Shown piece by piece: positions 1-5,198 of a stretch of 7,953 nt of DNA. How positions within the stretch are numbered: position 1 is the first letter of the stretch; each line of letters starts with the position of its first letter. This stretch comes from Desulfobacteraceae bacterium (GTDB lineage: Bacteria; Desulfobacterota; DSM-4660; Desulfatiglandales; HGW-15). Location of the stretch: contig RPPU01000190.1 of assembly GCA_003819975.1 (NCBI GenBank), forward strand, positions 1 through 7,953. Direction: 5' to 3'. The notes beneath the pieces were generated by a model. It saw only the letters and a program-made list of their open reading frames with translations, ran no database searches and had not been told where the DNA came from. The position numbers and the translations under genes were made by a program.

Positions 1-1
1 C

Positions 2-208
2 AAAGAATGCAAACTGGAATTAACGGATGCCAAACAAGTTCTGTCGCCGTTGATCAAGATGGCCGGTTTGCATTTCGAATGTAAAATCGTTTTAAAAGCA
101 CCCATGGACCCGGCCATCATGCACAAAGACCTTGAAAAATTATATTCGCAAAAAGATTACCACACCCTTTATTTTGGTGAAATTAAGGAATGTTATCAAA
201 CGGAATAG
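2..208 (+). CDS. 3' end of an unrecognised protein (partial)
   Basis: An open frame enters from the left edge and runs for 68 codons to a TAG at 206-208. The visible C-terminus is mixed and charged, with no membrane segment. It contains the stretches LSPLIKMAGLHFECK and KAPMDPAIMHKDLEKLY and ends in FGEIKECYQTE. I do not recognise the family. The composition (a hydrophobic core, an ordered pattern of charged residues and no low complexity) looks like a genuine folded protein, not a chance frame. The stop lies 16 bases past the start codon of the glycosyltransferase remnant at 190, so the two genes overlapped and were probably translationally coupled. The 5' part is outside the window, so length and function cannot be judged. 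Confidence 0.6.
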   Translation, partial: KECKLELTDAKQVLSPLIKMAGLHFECKIVLKAPMDPAIMHKDLEKLYSQKDYHTLYFGEIKECYQTE

Positions 209-416
209 AGCCGGACTCCGCTTCCCTGCGTAGCCCGGAGATACGCCTTCCGCGCTTTTCGCTTGTGATTCCGGCTTATAACGAAGAAAAGTATTCGACC
301 GCTTCGGCGACTGGCATTATCCGGGCTTGATGCTGCGCGGCGTTTTTCATATGCTGTTTCCCGGCTATGCCATGAAAAAATTCACGCAAAAATATGGGTA
401 CGATGAGTCGCGATAG
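190..416 (+). pseudogene. Family 2 glycosyltransferase remnant with internal deletion and frameshift
   Basis: The frame from ATG 190 encodes about 35 residues ending in RFSLVIPAYNEEKY, the characteristic first beta strand and nucleotide-binding loop of GT2 (GT-A fold) glycosyltransferases. Directly after the tyrosine codon (292-294) the homology jumps. The frame beginning at 294 reads FDRFGDWHYPGLMLRGVF and then GYAMKKFTQKYGYDESR, ending at TAG 414-416. It looks like the C-terminal tail usual for these enzymes. The catalytic centre (DxD, acceptor and ED motifs) is absent. GT2 enzymes of this type are normally well over 200 residues, so roughly 150-200 residues are missing. The two ends are out of frame: the N-terminal frame stops at TGA 328-330. 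The only ATG overlaps the upstream gene by 19 bases and has AAGGA touching it. The remnant cannot be an active transferase. The alternative is an assembly collapse. Confidence 0.75.
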
Positions 417-427
417 GCTTTTTCATC

Positions 428-586
428 ATGAAGGATATTAAAATAAAATCCGACCAACCCATTCCGCCGTTGTTCCTGAGCGACAAAGGGCTTGCAAAAA
501 TAAAAGAAGCCCGCGAAAGCAATAAAGGCATCTGGCCTGAATGGTTGCTCAAAGAAATAAAAAAGGCCGAAACGTCCGCCAAGTAA
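428..586 (+). CDS. Possible small basic protein, 52 aa
   Basis: An ATG at 428 opens a 52-codon frame ending in TAA 584-586. The product starts MKDIKIKSDQPIPPLFLSDK, continues through GLAKIKEARESNKGIWPEWL and ends in a lysine-rich helix. It is hydrophilic, with no signal peptide or Cys/His metal site. I do not recognise it. Support comes from its place between genes on the same strand and its sensible amino-acid composition; the longer minus-strand frames over the same bases look like nonsense. It starts 12 bases after the glycosyltransferase remnant and ends 22 bases before the decarboxylase gene. Against it, there is no clear Shine-Dalgarno sequence before the ATG (the preceding bases are T-rich), and it is more A-rich than the next gene. 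It could be a real small protein or the leftover of a longer gene. Confidence 0.45.
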   Translation: MKDIKIKSDQPIPPLFLSDKGLAKIKEARESNKGIWPEWLLKEIKKAETSAK

Positions 587-608
587 ATATCGATACAGGA
601 GCTTCTCC

Positions 609-1958
609 ATGAAAGACCTGCTTCAGGAAACCTTGAAACGCTCGCTCCGCTATCTGGAGAGCTTGCCGAACAGAAGAGTGGCCCCCTCTCCGGAAGCCGT
701 CGACCGGCTCAAGGAACTGGATTATCCTTTGCCGGACCAACCCACCGAACCCAAAGCGGTTTTGCGTCTGCTGGATGACTTCGGCTCCCCGGCCACGGTC
801 GCGACCACCAGCGGTCGTTTTTTCGGTTTTGTGGTCGGCGGTTCCCTTCCGGCGGCCCAGGCCGCCAACTGGCTGGCCGGGGCCTGGGATCAAAATGCCG
901 GCATGTTTGTCTTGTCTCCCATCGGCGCCGCCCTGGAGCAAATCGCCCTTAAATGGCTGACGGCTCTGTTCGGATTGCCGGCCGGTACCGGCGCCGGATT
1001 CGTGACCGGCGCCACCATGGCCAATTTTTCCGGCTTGGCCGCGGCCCGCCATGCCCTTTTGAAAAAACAAGGTTGGGACGTGGAATCCCAGGGGCTGTTC
1101 AATGCTCCCCCCATTACGGTCGTTGTGGGCGAAGAAGTTCATGTCAGTGTTCTGAAAGCTCTGAGCCTGCTGGGCCTCGGTCGTGACCGGGTGATCCGGG
1201 TGCCGGTTGACGGTCAGGGACGGATGCGGGCTGAGGCGTTTCCGCAATTATCCGGCCCGACGATTGTCTGTGTTCAGGCCGGTAATGTGAACACCGGCGC
1301 TTTCGATCCGGCCGGGCCGATCTGCGCTGCAGCCCGGGCAGCGGACGCCTGGGTGCATGTGGACGGCGCTTTCGGATTATGGGCCGCAACAACACCCCAA
1401 CGCTCTTATCTTCTGACCGGTTTTGAAAAAGCCGATTCCTGGGCCACGGATGCGCACAAATGGTTGAACGTACCCCAGGACAGCGGCCTGGTCTTCTGCC
1501 GCAAACCCGAACTTCTCCGGGCCTCCATGTCGGCCAATGCCGCTTATCTGGTGCAAACCGAAAACCGCGAACCGTCTCAACATGTTCCCGAAATGTCGCG
1601 CCGGGCTCGGGGCCTGGAAATCTGGGCGGCCTTGCTTTCTCTGGGTCAATCCGGTCTGGCCGACATGATCGAGCGTACTTGCCGGCATGCCGAACGGTTT
1701 GCGACCCGTTTACAGAAAGCCGGTTATGAAATTTTAAACGATGTGGTCCTGAACCAGGTTCTGGTATCGTTCGGCAACGATCAAAAAACGCTGCGCGTCA
1801 TTGAAAATCTGCAGGCCGAAGGCACCTGCTGGTGTGGCGCTACGACCTGGCAGGGCCGCACCGCCATGCGCATCAGTATCTCCTCCTGGGCCACCACCGA
1901 CCAAGATGTGGACCGCAGCCTGAAAGCCATGCTGCACATTGCCTCTTTGATCAAATAA
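609..1958 (+). CDS. Group II PLP-dependent decarboxylase-like protein
   Basis: This 449-residue protein belongs to the pyridoxal-phosphate group II decarboxylase family (glutamate, aromatic amino acid and diaminobutyrate decarboxylases), cytosolic and fold-type I. FVTGATMANFSGLAAAR (131-147) is the cofactor phosphate-binding loop. H178 in EEVHVSVLKAL is the residue that stacks on the PLP ring. HVDGAFG (250-256) carries the Asp that contacts the pyridine nitrogen. DAHKWLN (281-287) holds the Schiff-base lysine K284. RGLEIWAALLSLG (334-346) and MRISISSW (420-427) are further family blocks. The length fits the bacterial family. The start is set by AGGAG at 597-601, seven bases before the ATG. 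The usual NVPYDSG after the lysine is NVPQDSG here. Substrate cannot be read from the sequence, and some relatives are lyases or aldehyde synthases instead. The next gene follows after 43 bases. Confidence 0.9.
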   Translation: MKDLLQETLKRSLRYLESLPNRRVAPSPEAVDRLKELDYPLPDQPTEPKAVLRLLDDFGSPATVATTSGRFFGFVVGGSLPAAQAANWLAGAWDQNAGMFVLSPIGAALEQIALKWLTALFGLPAGTGAGFVTGATMANFSGLAAARHALLKKQGWDVESQGLFNAPPITVVVGEEVHVSVLKALSLLGLGRDRVIRVPVDGQGRMRAEAFPQLSGPTIVCVQAGNVNTGAFDPAGPICAAARAADAWVHVDGAFGLWAATTPQRSYLLTGFEKADSWATDAHKWLNVPQDSGLVFCRKPELLRASMSANAAYLVQTENREPSQHVPEMSRRARGLEIWAALLSLGQSGLADMIERTCRHAERFATRLQKAGYEILNDVVLNQVLVSFGNDQKTLRVIENLQAEGTCWCGATTWQGRTAMRISISSWATTDQDVDRSLKAMLHIASLIK

Positions 1959-1959
1959 C

Positions 1960-1973
1960 CCGGCCTGCGCCGG
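1960..1973 (+). other. Short GC-rich hairpin between two genes
   Basis: CCGGC (1960-1964) pairs with GCCGG (1969-1973) around a CTGC loop, directly after the decarboxylase stop codon. No T-run follows, so it is not a standard intrinsic terminator. It could reduce read-through into the next gene or protect the upstream message end, or be chance in GC-rich sequence. Confidence 0.3.
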
Positions 1974-2001
1974 AGCGCGGCCCTTTCAAAAAGGAGTATC
2001 C

Positions 2002-2763
2002 ATGAACAGAAAATACTGGCGCTTGACCATCAGCCTCGTCTTCCTGACCGTCTCCACGGTCCTTTATTTCATCCATTTCTTCATATTTCGGGATACCCAT
2101 CATATCTTTCTTTATCTGGTCGGCGACATCGCCTTTTTATTTACGGATGTTTTGATCGTGACCCTCATCATCGATCAGCTCCTGCACATCCGCGACAAAA
2201 AGACCCTGATGCAAAAAAGAAATACGATCATCGGCGTCTTCTTCATCGAAATCGGAAACGACCTGCTGAAACAGCTTTCCGCTTTCGACACCCGCGCCGA
2301 AAACATCCGTTCCGAACTTTCTACGGCCGCCGCATGGACCAAAGACGAATTCACCGGCCTCATCAGCCGCGTCAAAAATGTCCGGTACAAAATGGAAAGC
2401 CGCCGCGCCGATTTGCTCCCTCTGAAAACACGGTTGTTCGATAAAAAGGAATTCATCCTGCGTCTGCTGGAAAACCCGAACCTCCTGGAGCACGAGCAAT
2501 TCACCGACCTGCTCTGGGCCGTGCTGCATTTGACCGAGGAATTGGCCGCCCGCAAAACCTTGACCGGCCTTCCCGAAGCCGATTACAAGCACCTTTCGGG
2601 CGACATACAGCGCGCCTACGCGGCCCTGGTTTCGGAATGGCTGAATTACATGAATCATTTAAGGGAATTTTACCCCTATCTGTTTTCATTGGCCGTTCGC
2701 ACCAACCCCTTTGACCCCGAAGCGGTGGTGGAGATACAGGACGCAGGAAGTGCCAAAAGTTAA
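2002..2763 (+). CDS. Unknown membrane-anchored protein with two N-terminal membrane segments
   Basis: The 253-residue product begins with two hydrophobic stretches, at about residues 8-29 and 35-58, separated by a short RDTHH loop. A basic patch (HIRDKKTLMQKR) follows, and then about 180 mostly helical, soluble residues. The basic patch after the second segment suggests that both the N-terminus and the large C-terminal part face the cytoplasm. The soluble part has no enzyme motif I can name. It is rich in Leu, Glu and Arg with coiled-coil-like stretches (residues 85-150). AAGGAG at 1991-1996, five bases before ATG, fixes the start. The gene follows the decarboxylase after 43 bases, so co-transcription is plausible but gives no functional clue. 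The last codons and the stop lie inside a short intergenic-type repeat (2749-2789), so the native C-terminus may have been altered. Confidence 0.75.
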   Translation: MNRKYWRLTISLVFLTVSTVLYFIHFFIFRDTHHIFLYLVGDIAFLFTDVLIVTLIIDQLLHIRDKKTLMQKRNTIIGVFFIEIGNDLLKQLSAFDTRAENIRSELSTAAAWTKDEFTGLISRVKNVRYKMESRRADLLPLKTRLFDKKEFILRLLENPNLLEHEQFTDLLWAVLHLTEELAARKTLTGLPEADYKHLSGDIQRAYAALVSEWLNYMNHLREFYPYLFSLAVRTNPFDPEAVVEIQDAGSAKS

Positions 2764-2789
2764 GAGTGACTAAAGTGCCTAAAGTTAAG
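2749..2789 (+). repeat. Direct repeat, 16 bp, spanning a gene's stop codon
   Basis: AGTGCCAAAAGTTAAG (2749-2764) recurs as AGTGCCTAAAGTTAAG (2774-2789) with one mismatch and a period of 25 bases. The first copy supplies the last residues and the TAA of the membrane-protein gene. The style matches the text-like repeats elsewhere in the window. Confidence 0.7.
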
Positions 2790-2808
2790 GATTCAAGATT
2801 GCAGATTA

Positions 2809-2822
2809 CAGATTCGAATCTG
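2809..2822. repeat. 14-bp perfect palindrome in a repeat-rich spacer
   Basis: CAGATTCGAATCTG is self-complementary and sits in the 212-base gap before the DUF5661-like gene. Around it run variants of AGATT (CAAGATTGCAGATTACAGATT, and AATCTT twice downstream). The palindrome may therefore be part of low-complexity repeat sequence and not an operator. A regulator-binding site remains possible because it lies upstream of a gene with an excellent ribosome binding site. Confidence 0.5.
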
Positions 2823-2839
2823 ATGAATTTTACGAATCT

Positions 2840-2845
2840 TATAAT
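2840..2845 (+). promoter_or_regulatory. Possible -10 element (TATAAT) upstream of the DUF5661-like gene
   Basis: A perfect TATAAT occurs 130 bases before the ATG at 2976. No acceptable TTGACA-like hexamer is found 16-18 bases upstream (AATCTG and neighbours), and the surroundings are AT-rich repeats. This is only a weak candidate. Confidence 0.2.
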
Positions 2846-2975
2846 CTTAAATCAAAGATTTTCAACCGTGAACCGTGGACTTGGAACCTGATTCGGAGTA
2901 TCTATTACGAACGTCAAGAAGTAAATAAAATAATAAGCATCAAACATCGAACTTTAAATATGAAAGGAGAACATC

Positions 2976-3413
2976 ATGAAACTGCCTCAATACATTACGA
3001 CCGAAGAAGTAAAAAGAGTGTGCAAAGAACTGAAGATCGACGATTGGACCAAGAAGAAACAAGCCAAAGTCACTCCCCAAGAAGCCAAAATCATTCTAAA
3101 GGCGCTGGAGCCCAAAGACAAAGCCATTTCCCCGGAGGAATTCCGCCTCGGCCTGGAAGTGGAACTGGAACACGGTCTGCAGTTCAGGGATGCCAACGTG
3201 ACCAACAACCATCCCCTCCTGACCGGCCTGATTGTCCTGGCCCATTTCAAGGAGTCTCTGGATTATTACAAGTTATTGGATGTGGCCGAAGTCGAAGGCG
3301 ATCTGCTCAAGGCCGTGACCAAAGGGAATGTCAAAAAAATAAAACATTATTATGAAAAACTGGCCCATGCGCGAATGGCTCTTTGCCAAACCGAACTAAA
3401 ACGTTTAAAGTAA
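2976..3413 (+). CDS. DUF5661-like protein
   Basis: This is a 145-residue soluble, cytosolic protein with many charged residues. The central block resembles the DUF5661 signature: EVELEHG (61-67), NVTNNHP (74-80), a TG (83-84), LAHFKE (88-93) and DYYKLL (96-101). Family members, as I recall them, have a similar pattern of E-HG, then a TNVTNDDP-like stretch, then a TGKIALAHLKE-like helix and DYY. No biochemical function is known to me. The conserved His, Glu and Asp residues could bind a metal, but that is speculation. An additional basic helical tail (108-145, with KKIKHYYEKLAHAR) follows the signature. The start is well supported by AAAGGAG a few bases before ATG 2976. An overlapping frame beginning at 2960 is a shadow. 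The gene stands alone, with a 212-base repeat-rich gap before it and a 108-base gap to the lipoprotein's chosen start. Confidence 0.75.
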   Translation: MKLPQYITTEEVKRVCKELKIDDWTKKKQAKVTPQEAKIILKALEPKDKAISPEEFRLGLEVELEHGLQFRDANVTNNHPLLTGLIVLAHFKESLDYYKLLDVAEVEGDLLKAVTKGNVKKIKHYYEKLAHARMALCQTELKRLK

Positions 3414-3433
3414 TCCCGTCGGCGTATAAATAG

Positions 3434-3491
3434 CATACGATTTCTCTTCGTTGCGCTTCTCGTCATTTCGACCACAGGGGGAAATCGTATG
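3434..3491 (+). promoter_or_regulatory. 11-bp inverted repeat upstream of the TPR lipoprotein gene
   Basis: CATACGATTTC (3434-3444) is exactly complementary to GAAATCGTATG (3481-3491), with 36 bases between them. The right arm lies 30 bases before the chosen start (3522) and contains an alternative in-frame ATG (3489). It could form a stem in the leader RNA or be a two-half operator. The true Shine-Dalgarno sequence at 3510-3514 is outside the stem. Function is unknown. Confidence 0.45.
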
Positions 3492-3509
3492 TATAGATTA
3501 ATGGAACAC

Positions 3510-3514
3510 GAGGA
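3510..3514 (+). promoter_or_regulatory. Ribosome binding site that decides the lipoprotein start
   Basis: GAGGA lies seven bases before ATG 3522. This spacing, and the signal peptide beginning right at that ATG, favour it over the in-frame ATGs at 3489 and 3501. Confidence 0.65.
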
Positions 3515-3521
3515 TCTGCGA

Positions 3522-4625
3522 ATGTCTTATTCGTTCTATCGACAATTGGTCGTTCTTCTTGCCGCTCTGTTGATACTCGGCTGCGACTCTTCGTCAACCG
3601 CCCTGCAAATTGAAAAAAATCTTTCGGGGAAAGGTCTCAAAATCCATGCCAAGGCCCTAAAAGCTATTGATGTCAAACAATATGATCGAGCCGAAGCGTT
3701 GCTCCAAAATCTTTTAAAAGAAATAACGGATAAACTCGGCCAGACCCATCCCCTCCTTGTGGAAGTGAATAAAAACCTGGGCTGGTTGTATTTCAGCCAA
3801 GGACGCTGTTCAGCGGCGAAACATTATTATGAAGAAGCCCTGACAATCAAAGAATCGACCGGGGAACCCGACCGGCCGGAAACGGCTGAACTTTTAACTC
3901 GTTTGGCTGAAGTATACCGGAAAACAGGCCGGTATTCGCCGGCCCAAGCATTCTACCGGCGCGCGCTGGCCGTTATGGAAACAAACTACGGCCCTGAAGA
4001 CCTAAAACTGATTCCCGTGCTCGAAAATTGGGCCCTTTTATACGATCGCCCCGGTTCATACGGAGAAGCCGAAACATTATTCAGAAGAGCCCTTAAAATC
4101 TCTGAAAAAAAGTTTGCTCCGGACGATCCGGAAATAATTCAACTTCAGAATCAGATCGCTTATTTCTGCAATCACGAAGGAAAATATGCCGAAGCGGAAA
4201 AACTATATGAAAAATCTTTACGGGACCTGAAACAAAAAGTTGGTTCCGAACACCCGGATAGTGCCTTGACCCTGAACGGTCTGGCGCTTGTCCGGATATC
4301 GCAGGGCCGCTTTGCTCAAGCGGAACAACTGTTAAACCAATCCCTGGTCATGCTCGAAAAGAGCCTGGGTCCCGATCATATCAAAATCATTCCGGTCCTC
4401 GAGAATATGGAAACCTACTTGTTCATTTATCACCCAGAAAGGGCTCCAGAATTGGAAGCGGTTCACAAGCGGCATCTCGATTTGATTGAAAAAAACTTCG
4501 GGACGAACCATATCGATTATGTCAATGCCCTATATAAATTATCTTTCTTTTACGTCGCCATCCACCTGCCGCAAAAAGCGGAGGAAACCAGCCGACGCGC
4601 CGCGCAAATCGAAGCTTTGCTTTAA
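3522..4625 (+). CDS. TPR-repeat lipoprotein
   Basis: The first 21 residues form a lipoprotein signal peptide: MSYSFYRQ, a hydrophobic core, then the lipobox LILGC with Cys21 as the lipidation site. Asp follows the Cys, which in enteric bacteria would favour retention in the inner membrane; whether that holds here is unknown. The rest of the 367 residues is a solenoid of 42-residue tetratricopeptide repeats of the kinesin-light-chain type. Units begin near residues 80, 122, 164, 206, 248, 290 and 334, preceded by a half unit at 48-73. Typical motifs are GRYSPAQAFYRRALAV and GKYAEAEKLYEKSL. The last two units are degenerate. Such proteins are envelope-anchored scaffolds for protein-protein contacts; no partner is encoded nearby. 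An upstream start at 3489 would add 11 polar residues ahead of the signal peptide, so 3522 is preferred. It converges on the lut genes across a 573-base spacer. Confidence 0.85.
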   Translation: MSYSFYRQLVVLLAALLILGCDSSSTALQIEKNLSGKGLKIHAKALKAIDVKQYDRAEALLQNLLKEITDKLGQTHPLLVEVNKNLGWLYFSQGRCSAAKHYYEEALTIKESTGEPDRPETAELLTRLAEVYRKTGRYSPAQAFYRRALAVMETNYGPEDLKLIPVLENWALLYDRPGSYGEAETLFRRALKISEKKFAPDDPEIIQLQNQIAYFCNHEGKYAEAEKLYEKSLRDLKQKVGSEHPDSALTLNGLALVRISQGRFAQAEQLLNQSLVMLEKSLGPDHIKIIPVLENMETYLFIYHPERAPELEAVHKRHLDLIEKNFGTNHIDYVNALYKLSFFYVAIHLPQKAEETSRRAAQIEALL

Positions 4626-4654
4626 GGGTTTAAACCGGGAATCAAGAGAGGAAG

Positions 4655-4761
4655 AAAAGGATGAAGCATGAAGGCGGAAGGATGAAAAAATCCATTTTTT
4701 TTAATTCTCTCTTTTTCCGTTCCCCCTTATTCGTCCTTTATCCTTCAGCCTTTATCCTTTT
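4655..4761. repeat. Imperfect inverted repeat of GGATGAAG-type sequence
   Basis: The stretch 4655-4685 (AAAAGGATGAAG, then GCATGAAGGCGGAAGGATGA) and the stretch 4734-4761 (TCCTTTATCCTTCAGCC, then TTTATCCTTTT) are imperfect reverse complements flanking a pyrimidine-rich centre. This is one of the text-like low-complexity repeats of the spacer downstream of the TPR gene. It could fold in RNA, but the arms carry many mismatches. Confidence 0.5.
4680..4702 (+). terminator. Weak candidate intrinsic terminator after the TPR lipoprotein gene
   Basis: GGAT (4680-4683) can pair with ATCC (4690-4693) over a six-base loop, followed by A and eight T residues (4695-4702), 54 bases after the stop codon. 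The stem is only four base pairs and AT-rich, so termination would be weak. A longer stem with the surrounding inverted repeat is possible. Confidence 0.3.
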
Positions 4762-4859
4762 CTGCTGAATTCTGACTACTGGCTGCTGTCTTCTATCTCA
4801 TGTAACTGCGAACTCTGAACCTATTTTTTACCAATGTTTTTCTCTGGGTGATTGCATCA

Positions 4860-4931
4860 CTGGAGTAATTTCAGGATCTTTTTGAAATTACGTCCTCTGG
4901 AGTAATTTCGGGATCTTTTTGAAATTACGTC
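4860..4931. repeat. Tandem pair of 35-bp hairpin units
   Basis: Two copies, 4860-4894 and 4897-4931, differ at one base and are separated by two bases. Each begins CTGGAGTAATTTC and ends GAAATTACGTC. Inside each, GTAATTTC pairs perfectly with GAAATTAC around an 11-base loop containing GATCTTTTT. The pair sits between two convergent genes, so it might end transcription or stabilise 3' ends on either strand, but no T-run follows the stem on either strand. Confidence 0.85.
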
Positions 4932-4949
4932 TTTGGCGTCTATCCCGCC

Positions 4950-5036
4950 GTAGGGGCGACCCCCTGCGGCCGCCCATTCTGAGGGCAGGCGCAAGGCACC
5001 GTAGAGACGATTTTATGTCTCTACGCCTGCCCCTAC
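4950..5036. repeat. Palindromic dispersed-repeat element with GTAGGGGC / GCCCCTAC ends
   Basis: The 87-bp element starts GTAGGGGC (4950-4957) and ends GCCCCTAC (5029-5036). GGGCAGGCG (4983-4991) is also complementary to CGCCTGCCC (5024-5032). This resembles the small non-coding palindromic elements scattered in many bacterial genomes. A second palindrome (5000-5025) sits inside it and interrupts the region between GGGCAGGCGCAAGGC and the closing GCCTGCCCC. Confidence 0.65.
5000..5025. repeat. CGTAGAGAC hairpin, first copy
   Basis: CGTAGAGAC (5000-5008) pairs with GTCTCTACG (5017-5025) around an eight-base loop. It belongs to the same family as the hairpins at 5062-5110 and 5167-5192, and lies nested in the GTAGGGGC-bounded element. 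Confidence 0.75.
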
Positions 5037-5061
5037 ACCCTTGACCCCTTGGTCCCTCGAA

Positions 5062-5110
5062 CGTAGAGATATACGCGTAGAGATATTTTATATCTCTACG
5101 GGTCTCTACG
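5062..5110. repeat. Nested CGTAGAGATA hairpins, second and third copies
   Basis: An inner perfect stem, CGTAGAGATA (5076-5085) with TATCTCTACG (5091-5100), has a five-base TTTTA loop. An outer CGTAGAGA (5062-5069) pairs with TCTCTACG (5103-5110). Two copies therefore appear stacked one inside the other. Confidence 0.75.
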
Positions 5111-5166
5111 GACCCCTTGGACCCTATTCTTTAACCCTTGACCCCTTGATCCCTTGGCCCCTTGAA
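5110..5166. repeat. Degenerate CCCTTGA-type tandem run
   Basis: The run reads as variants of one short phrase (GGACCCCTTGGACCC, AACCCTTGACCCCTTGATCCC, TTGGCCCCTTGAAC). The same phrase appears at 5036-5061 and, across the lut fusion gene, at 7551-7588. No coding or regulatory role is evident. Confidence 0.6.
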
Positions 5167-5192
5167 CGTAGAGATATAAAATCATCTCTACG
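5167..5192. repeat. CGTAGAGAT hairpin next to the lutB-lutC stop codon
   Basis: CGTAGAGAT (5167-5175) pairs with ATCTCTACG (5184-5192) around an eight-base loop. It lies six bases beyond the stop codon of the minus-strand fusion gene, where it could act as a 3' end stabiliser or weak terminator. On the minus strand no T-run follows, so it is best called a repeat copy. Confidence 0.7.
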
Positions 5193-5198
5193 GACCCC

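Noticed and set aside
549..1247. Long minus-strand open frame opposite the decarboxylase gene
   Set aside because: Its product is rich in Gly, Arg and Gln with no domain, and it lies opposite a well-supported PLP enzyme; it is a shadow of that gene.
2137..2658. Minus-strand open frames opposite the membrane protein
   Set aside because: They have no recognisable domain or convincing ribosome site and mirror codons of the plus-strand gene.
2960..3355. Plus-strand frame starting at ATG 2960, overlapping the DUF5661-like gene
   Set aside because: Its Ser/Arg/Gln-rich composition looks like a shifted frame; the AAAGGAG and family signature support ATG 2976.
3489..3521. Upstream ATG 3489 as start of the TPR lipoprotein
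   Set aside because: It adds 11 polar residues before the signal peptide, and the better-spaced GAGGA belongs to ATG 3522.
4626..5198. Hidden gene in the convergent spacer
   Set aside because: No frame of useful length has sensible composition; the stretch is made of repeats and hairpins.
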